Part shown: piece after piece, positions 13,301-16,970 of the stretch
Layout of the letters: each line of letters begins with the position of its first letter
Position numbering within the stretch: the stretch's first letter is position 1
Source: Rickettsiales bacterium
GTDB lineage: Bacteria > Pseudomonadota > Alphaproteobacteria > Methylaequorales > Methylaequoraceae
DNA length: 16,970 nucleotides
NCBI GenBank assembly: GCA_002715305.1
Contig: PAYV01000037.1
Span: 1 to 16,970 of the forward strand
Direction of reading: 5' to 3'
Translations under genes and position numbers: made by a program
Notes under the pieces: model-generated
Databases searched by the model: none
Seen by the model: the letters and a program-made list of their open reading frames with translations, nothing else
Told to the model about the DNA's origin: nothing

Positions 13301-15134
13301 TATTGAAGCACCACCTATAGATAGTTCTGGAAATAATATTTCAGTTACTGTAAAATCAGCAGGTAATCACTATAATTCACATGGTAGAGATAGTAATATT
13401 TCAAAATTTGGAGGACAAAGTTTTAAATTTAATACATCTAGCAACAATAATAGTACTAATCAAAGAACATTATCTGTAGTTCATAATGATTTAATTTTGG
13501 GTACAGGTGATTTCACAATAGATTTTTGGATCTATAAATCATCAACTCCAAGTCATGATGAAGATATTATATCAATTGGTGTAAATAATGAAATATCACC
13601 AGGAGGAATGCCTTTACATATTTACATTGAAAATGGTAGTGGAGGAGGGGAATATAGAATTAGAGGATCTATATTTAATGGTAGTGGAGGAAATGAAAGT
13701 TGGATCGGACCTGACTTTAGACCTCTTTTGAATAAATGGGTACACGTAGCATTTGTTCGTAATAACGGAACTGCTACATTGTATATTAATGGTGTTTCAG
13801 AAGCTTCTAGAGCCAATTCTGCTAATTTATCTACTAATAAAGTCTTTATTGGTGGAGATACAACTAATGAACCGTCTCGTTTCTATCAAGGTTATTTAGA
13901 TGAGTTACATATTAGAAATACAGCTGTATACACTCAGAACTTTACACCTCCGAATCATGCATTTGGTAAACAACCAATAAATACAGTTGAAACCTCAGAT
14001 TACTATAATGCAAAATCAGAGTTAAAATATATGTTACCTTTAACACAAACTGCCTCTTTCTTAGCTGTAGCTAAGAAAATCAATAATGATTCTACTACAT
14101 ATGCTGAAGTATTAAATGTTAAGCATGATGGAAAATTAGTAGATACATGGGGTTCTTCAGGAAAGATTGCATTAACTGTTCCAGGTTATGCATATGTTAA
14201 TCCTGAAAGTATGTGGATGGACAGAGAATTAAACTTGTATGTTGGTGGTTGTGCACAAAAAATTTCCAATGGATTAAAAGATGGTGTTGTTTGGAAAATC
14301 AATGCATTAGGATCTTTAGATACTACATTTGGAACAGATGGTGTAGATATTAAAAATAATACAACTCTTGATGAATCTATTACATCTATGTACAATGATT
14401 ATGATAATAACAAGATGATCTATACATCATTGTTTACTGGTGATTCAGGATCTTTTGCAAATCATCCTATGATGATTTTTGATAGTTACAACTTCGGTGG
14501 TAATTTAACATTCTTAAGTTCATATGATTACATTACTAAAGAAACTACTCCTTCTGAAGGTCTTAATAGAGTGTTACAAGATATGGGTCTTGTTAATGCT
14601 GCTCACATTAAGATGCCAGCAAGTATGTTCAATAACTTATTGGGAACATACAATGAAACAACTAATAAATTCCCTGTAACAGATATTGTACTTAATGTTG
14701 ATCAAAATGCTAATGATAATATTACAGTTGTAAGTGGTGGTTTAATTAAAGATTTCTGGAATTACTTTATTGCTAAGATTGAAACTATGATTCCTGCTGA
14801 TAAACGTAATCTTTGGGATGACTCTCCAAATGGTGCTAATGCATACACAGATGCTAAATTACAAACATTCTTTAGAGATGTAGGTCTTGGAACTCTAACA
14901 GTACCACAAGTTAACGATGTAATTAGAGAATATGAAGCTAGTGCTAGCAGTCTTTTCCCTTATCGTGCGGGTATTCATCGTAGACAAGGTTTTGTGGCTG
15001 GAGATAAAGCAGGAATTAATGCTGGTGTACAGATTACATTCCAAACTACTATTTCAGCAGCAACAGGTGGTACAGCTTCTGACACCATTATCCGTGAAAC
15101 AAGAACATTTAATGTTCTTTTGGAATTAGAATAA
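10353..15134 (+). CDS. Four-LamG-domain adhesin-like protein with split propeller and virion module
   Basis: The protein has 1593 residues and no signal peptide. Residues 1 to about 265 resemble delta-60 (DUF5122) beta-propeller repeats (FNLSDGSIDPNYG at 42-54, NTDNNFGNNGKVEI near 179-192). Four LamG/concanavalin A-like domains follow, at about 277-500, 505-725, 737-950 and 972-1205. Each has a KLLLHF or VFLTM start, a W-x-H-[IVL]-A-[FYL]-V strand, an LY[VI][DN]G turn, and a G-[YN]-[IL]-D-[ED] near the end. Propeller-like repeats resume at about 1240-1345 (GSLDTTFGTDGVDI). The last 190 residues form a separate module with N1521-x-V-I-R1525 and G1546-F-V-A-G-D-K, related to the leftmost gene. 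LamG domains usually bind glycans or proteins, so host attachment or virion decoration is likely. The gene is 51 bases downstream of the collagen gene on the same strand. Confidence 0.9.
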   Translation: MATYKLYDIGTVSDSTYMYKGVYRVGTQLSSVTSYELLIVRFNLSDGSIDPNYGQQQQGAFRAHFQIKPNDYPVDVEKLCPGIMFDEDNKLTFAGIAWMSGLGRHGFYIAKLDSTGNLSNYGTGNYGVSVGGFDTNIYSCTKELLVDKANNCIFGVSTREYATDVISPSYISRRNNVGNTDNNFGNNGKVEITDSNFTPQITSLTFDNFGNYYVGYNSLKQDGSIYGNSFIKSYNYSGGENTYFSTNGKVLVDAGANFAAEAPQDLGSVVRDQYLNNVNVFLTMNSENNATSLTDPVGSHNISFVGNAKISTDNKKFGSSSLRLDGTNNGYLQIGTNNNPSDIPLANEDFCIEMMLYLDAVDDGRRILSLGGNTSTTGLLIESLNSGENLNSLRVMMGDAGNNNNVVNLVGRYCLVEKEWQHIAYVRQDNNVYLYVDGELKAAASYEGSVNLGNSGSLKLGADQNGENGMIGNIDDFRVTIGKSRYFNTFKVPEHQISNVGKSSDVKLLLHFEGDNNSKTIVDRGVSKISTCTCLGNAEISSDKHRFGGSSLKLDGVNSVVEVPDSKINWPTSFYASPFTIEGYFYFNDVSKTQVMIKKNNSITMQYDNLSGLKFLSVTLTDTNNATTRFKQLPWEPVANRWYHIAFVKNGVNVGLYVDGQRLVNANYLNTIQDGGTSSPWDIGGNRAGSADYFDGYIDEVRIVASAVYTDTFTPAHHQFFPTQEHAITSNDNYQDQNKLLLHFEEADGSNLVDSSNNDTAVTLQNGTLNSDNARFGSKSLYVPASGKGANIAGLTSNVTDIGNGNIDYTIEMYIKLNQIKNNAVLFTTDHATDQHLSITLKNNGIGAQTIEALLQHGSGVGSHIHTIGATDISSLNNDGNWHHLALVRKSQKVKLYIDGVNLSNTLQNVGTTINGPFILGKDLDGYIDELRITDGVARYSGNFTPQTSAFGSEPVAAPEPQYNTADYSNSKLLLHFDSVSTNIEAPPIDSSGNNISVTVKSAGNHYNSHGRDSNISKFGGQSFKFNTSSNNNSTNQRTLSVVHNDLILGTGDFTIDFWIYKSSTPSHDEDIISIGVNNEISPGGMPLHIYIENGSGGGEYRIRGSIFNGSGGNESWIGPDFRPLLNKWVHVAFVRNNGTATLYINGVSEASRANSANLSTNKVFIGGDTTNEPSRFYQGYLDELHIRNTAVYTQNFTPPNHAFGKQPINTVETSDYYNAKSELKYMLPLTQTASFLAVAKKINNDSTTYAEVLNVKHDGKLVDTWGSSGKIALTVPGYAYVNPESMWMDRELNLYVGGCAQKISNGLKDGVVWKINALGSLDTTFGTDGVDIKNNTTLDESITSMYNDYDNNKMIYTSLFTGDSGSFANHPMMIFDSYNFGGNLTFLSSYDYITKETTPSEGLNRVLQDMGLVNAAHIKMPASMFNNLLGTYNETTNKFPVTDIVLNVDQNANDNITVVSGGLIKDFWNYFIAKIETMIPADKRNLWDDSPNGANAYTDAKLQTFFRDVGLGTLTVPQVNDVIREYEASASSLFPYRAGIHRRQGFVAGDKAGINAGVQITFQTTISAATGGTASDTIIRETRTFNVLLELE

Positions 15135-15152
15135 ATTTCAAATAATTGAAAT
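15135..15152 (+). terminator. Hairpin immediately after the LamG stop codon
   Basis: ATTTCAA (15135-15141) and TTGAAAT (15146-15152) form a 7-bp stem with a four-base loop, starting at the first base after the TAA. This is the expected place for a Mimivirus-type hairpin 3' end signal. The right arm also contains AATTGA, part of the early-promoter consensus, 37 bases before the next ATG. Confidence 0.45.
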
Positions 15153-15163
15153 CATATAAATCA

Positions 15164-15185
15164 ATATTATTATTTATAATAATAT
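15164..15185 (+). terminator. 9-bp stem hairpin overlapping the next start codon
   Basis: ATATTATTA (15164-15172), loop TTTA, TAATAATAT (15177-15185) form a perfect stem. The last two paired bases are the A and T of the ATG at 15184. It may be a second 3' end signal for the LamG transcript. If it were kept in the helicase mRNA it would mask the start codon. Confidence 0.45.
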
Positions 15186-16970
15186 GGATCTAACAAATAC
15201 ACAAGTAAATCAATGGAAATTACAGTTTGATGGAGGGTCAAGAGGAAATCCTGGTGTAGGTGGAGCAGGAGCAGTCCTTTATAAAAATAACCAAGAACAA
15301 TGGAGTAAAACATTTTATTTAGGTGATAATATTACTAATAATCAAGCTGAATATAAAGGATTAATTGGAGGACTAAAACATGTTTCAACATTAGATTTAC
15401 CTAATTTATTAGTAGAGGGAGACTCAAATTTAGTTATTAATCAAGTCTCTGGAACATGGAGAGTGAAAAATGACGAGTTGAAAATATTACATGATGAAGT
15501 CCAGGAATATATTAATAAAATTAAAGATATTAGATTTCAACACATTCCTCGCAATGAAAACAAAAGAGCTGATCAGTTAGCTAATGAAGCTATGGATAGA
15601 AAACAAGATATGAATAATATTATGTCTACTTGGGTTAATAACGAACCTAAAATTGAGAGAAAACCCCAATTTACAGATGATATTGAATTTACACCATCAC
15701 AACAAAAAGCTATTGATAAATTTATTAATAAAGAAAATATATTTATAACTGGACCAGGTGGATCAGGTAAATCTGCTGTTATTAGGAAAATCGTAGAACA
15801 TGCCGATAAAACTGGTATTAGATATCAAGTATGTGGTCTTACAGGTTGTGCATCTGTACTTCTAAAATGTGGTGCTAAAACCTTACATTCATGGAGTGGA
15901 ATAGGTTTAGGAAAAGGTGCTATAGAAATTGTATCACATAAAGTTGCAGCAAATAAGTATAAAAGAAATAATTGGCGAAATGTTGACTTGTTGATCATTG
16001 ATGAAGTAAGTATGATGTCAGAACATTTAATTGAATTACTTGACATGACAGCAAAAAAATGTAGGAAAAATAATAGATTGTTCGGTGGACTACAAGTAAT
16101 ATTCTCTGGTGATTTCTATCAATTAGCACCTGTAGGAGACAGAGATGATGAAAGTAAAAGAACTCATAACTTCTGTTTTGAAAGCCCTATATTTGATCAG
16201 TTGTTTCCTAATGATAATAAAATATGTTTTAACGAAATATTCAGACAAACAGATAATACTTATACTAAAATATTAAATCAGATACGAGTAGGTAAAATAT
16301 CTAAAAAATCTATAAAAACACTTACAGATAGGGTTGGTAAGAAATATACAGGGACGGATATTAAACCAACAAGAATATATCCGTTAAAAAAATTAGTTAA
16401 TAAATTAAATACTACCTCTATGGCTAAATTAACTGGTTCTGAGAGAAAGTTTAAAATTGAAGCTGCTCCTATTCCAGATATGAGTTCTTTCAGAGAATTA
16501 AATATTACTCCTGATCAAATTAAAACTGAAATTGAATACCTTAAAAATAATGTTAATTGCGATAAAACATTAGTTTTAAAAAAGGGAGCACAGGTTATGT
16601 GTATTGTAAATATAGATGTTGATGGATCATCGGGATCAATATGTAATGGTAGTCAAGGTGTAGTAGAAGATTTTGATAGCGTAACAGGATATCCAATTGT
16701 CAAATTCAGAAACGGTATTACTAGATTAATGAAACCACATTCATGGGACAGTGAACTTTATCCTAGCGTTAGTGTATTACAAGTACCTCTTATTCTAGCA
16801 TGGGCAATTACAATACATAAAGCTCAAGGAGCTTCCATTGAATTAGCTGAGATAGATATAGGAAATTCAGTGTTCGCATGTGGACAAACATATGTAGCTC
16901 TTTCAAGAGTAGTAAGCTTAGATGGATTATATTTAACAAGTTTTAACTACAAAAAAATAAAAGTTAGTTC
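15184..16970 (+). CDS. RNase HI-PIF1 helicase fusion, 3' end cut by window edge
   Basis: The frame is open from the ATG at 15184 through 595 codons to the edge. Residues 10 to about 138 are an RNase HI domain with the acidic catalytic set D16 (DGGSRGNPG), E56 (NNQAEYKG), D80 (VEGDSNLV) and D130 (HIPRNENKRADQLANEA). This form is closer to the short RVT_3-type RNase H than to the E. coli enzyme. After a short linker, residues 168 to the edge form a PIF1/RecD-like superfamily 1B helicase. It has Walker A GPGGSGKS (190-197), Walker B LLIIDEVSMM with D273 and E274, FSGDFYQLAPVG (307-318), FRQ (353-355), AITIHKAQGAS (541-551) and TYVALSRV (569-576). All main motifs are present, so little is missing. 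The fusion should remove RNA from RNA-DNA hybrids or primers while unwinding. It probably serves viral genome replication or recombination. Confidence 0.95.
   Translation, partial: MDLTNTQVNQWKLQFDGGSRGNPGVGGAGAVLYKNNQEQWSKTFYLGDNITNNQAEYKGLIGGLKHVSTLDLPNLLVEGDSNLVINQVSGTWRVKNDELKILHDEVQEYINKIKDIRFQHIPRNENKRADQLANEAMDRKQDMNNIMSTWVNNEPKIERKPQFTDDIEFTPSQQKAIDKFINKENIFITGPGGSGKSAVIRKIVEHADKTGIRYQVCGLTGCASVLLKCGAKTLHSWSGIGLGKGAIEIVSHKVAANKYKRNNWRNVDLLIIDEVSMMSEHLIELLDMTAKKCRKNNRLFGGLQVIFSGDFYQLAPVGDRDDESKRTHNFCFESPIFDQLFPNDNKICFNEIFRQTDNTYTKILNQIRVGKISKKSIKTLTDRVGKKYTGTDIKPTRIYPLKKLVNKLNTTSMAKLTGSERKFKIEAAPIPDMSSFRELNITPDQIKTEIEYLKNNVNCDKTLVLKKGAQVMCIVNIDVDGSSGSICNGSQGVVEDFDSVTGYPIVKFRNGITRLMKPHSWDSELYPSVSVLQVPLILAWAITIHKAQGASIELAEIDIGNSVFACGQTYVALSRVVSLDGLYLTSFNYKKIKVS

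Overview
The window looks like a piece of a large nucleocytoplasmic DNA virus (Nucleocytoviricota), most likely of the Imitervirales and close to the algal-virus branch, probably from a metagenome. The evidence is as follows. Eight intronless genes are packed with 9 to 57 bases between them. Gaps are very AT-rich and no Shine-Dalgarno sequences precede the ATGs, which argues against a phage. Short palindromes sit at most 3' ends. The gene content is also typical: a giant collagen-like protein, a virion-type protein of a family seen repeatedly in these viruses, a LamG adhesin-like protein and a PIF1-family helicase. The taxonomic placement is inference from content and was not tested by a search.

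Layout. Four genes point left. They are (1) a protein cut off by the left edge, with codon use suggesting high expression; (2) a 561-residue protein with the recurrent NIDSRFR-type signature; (3) an acidic 349-residue unknown; and (4) a 129-residue unknown. Ten bases separate gene 4 from four genes pointing right. These are (5) a K/N/I-rich 306-residue unknown; (6) an 1802-residue collagen-like protein ending in a Hint (intein/hedgehog-type) self-processing domain; (7) a 1593-residue protein with four LamG-like domains between two beta-propeller-like segments; and (8) an RNase HI-PIF1 helicase fusion that runs off the right edge. No gene-free stretch exceeds 60 bases.

How the genes may work together. 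Genes 1, 2, 6 and 7 look like virion surface or structural parts. Collagen fibre and lectin-like protein are adjacent and co-oriented. The C-terminal module of gene 7 recurs in gene 1, with a conserved N-x-V-[LI]-R helix and a G-F-x-A-x-D-K strand motif. Gene 8 belongs to DNA replication or recombination. The most novel idea here is that the collagen fibre may be cleaved or covalently attached through its Hint domain. That domain has the N-terminal Cys, the TxxH motif and the C-terminal His-Asn, but the residue after Asn is Val, so ordinary intein splicing is not expected.
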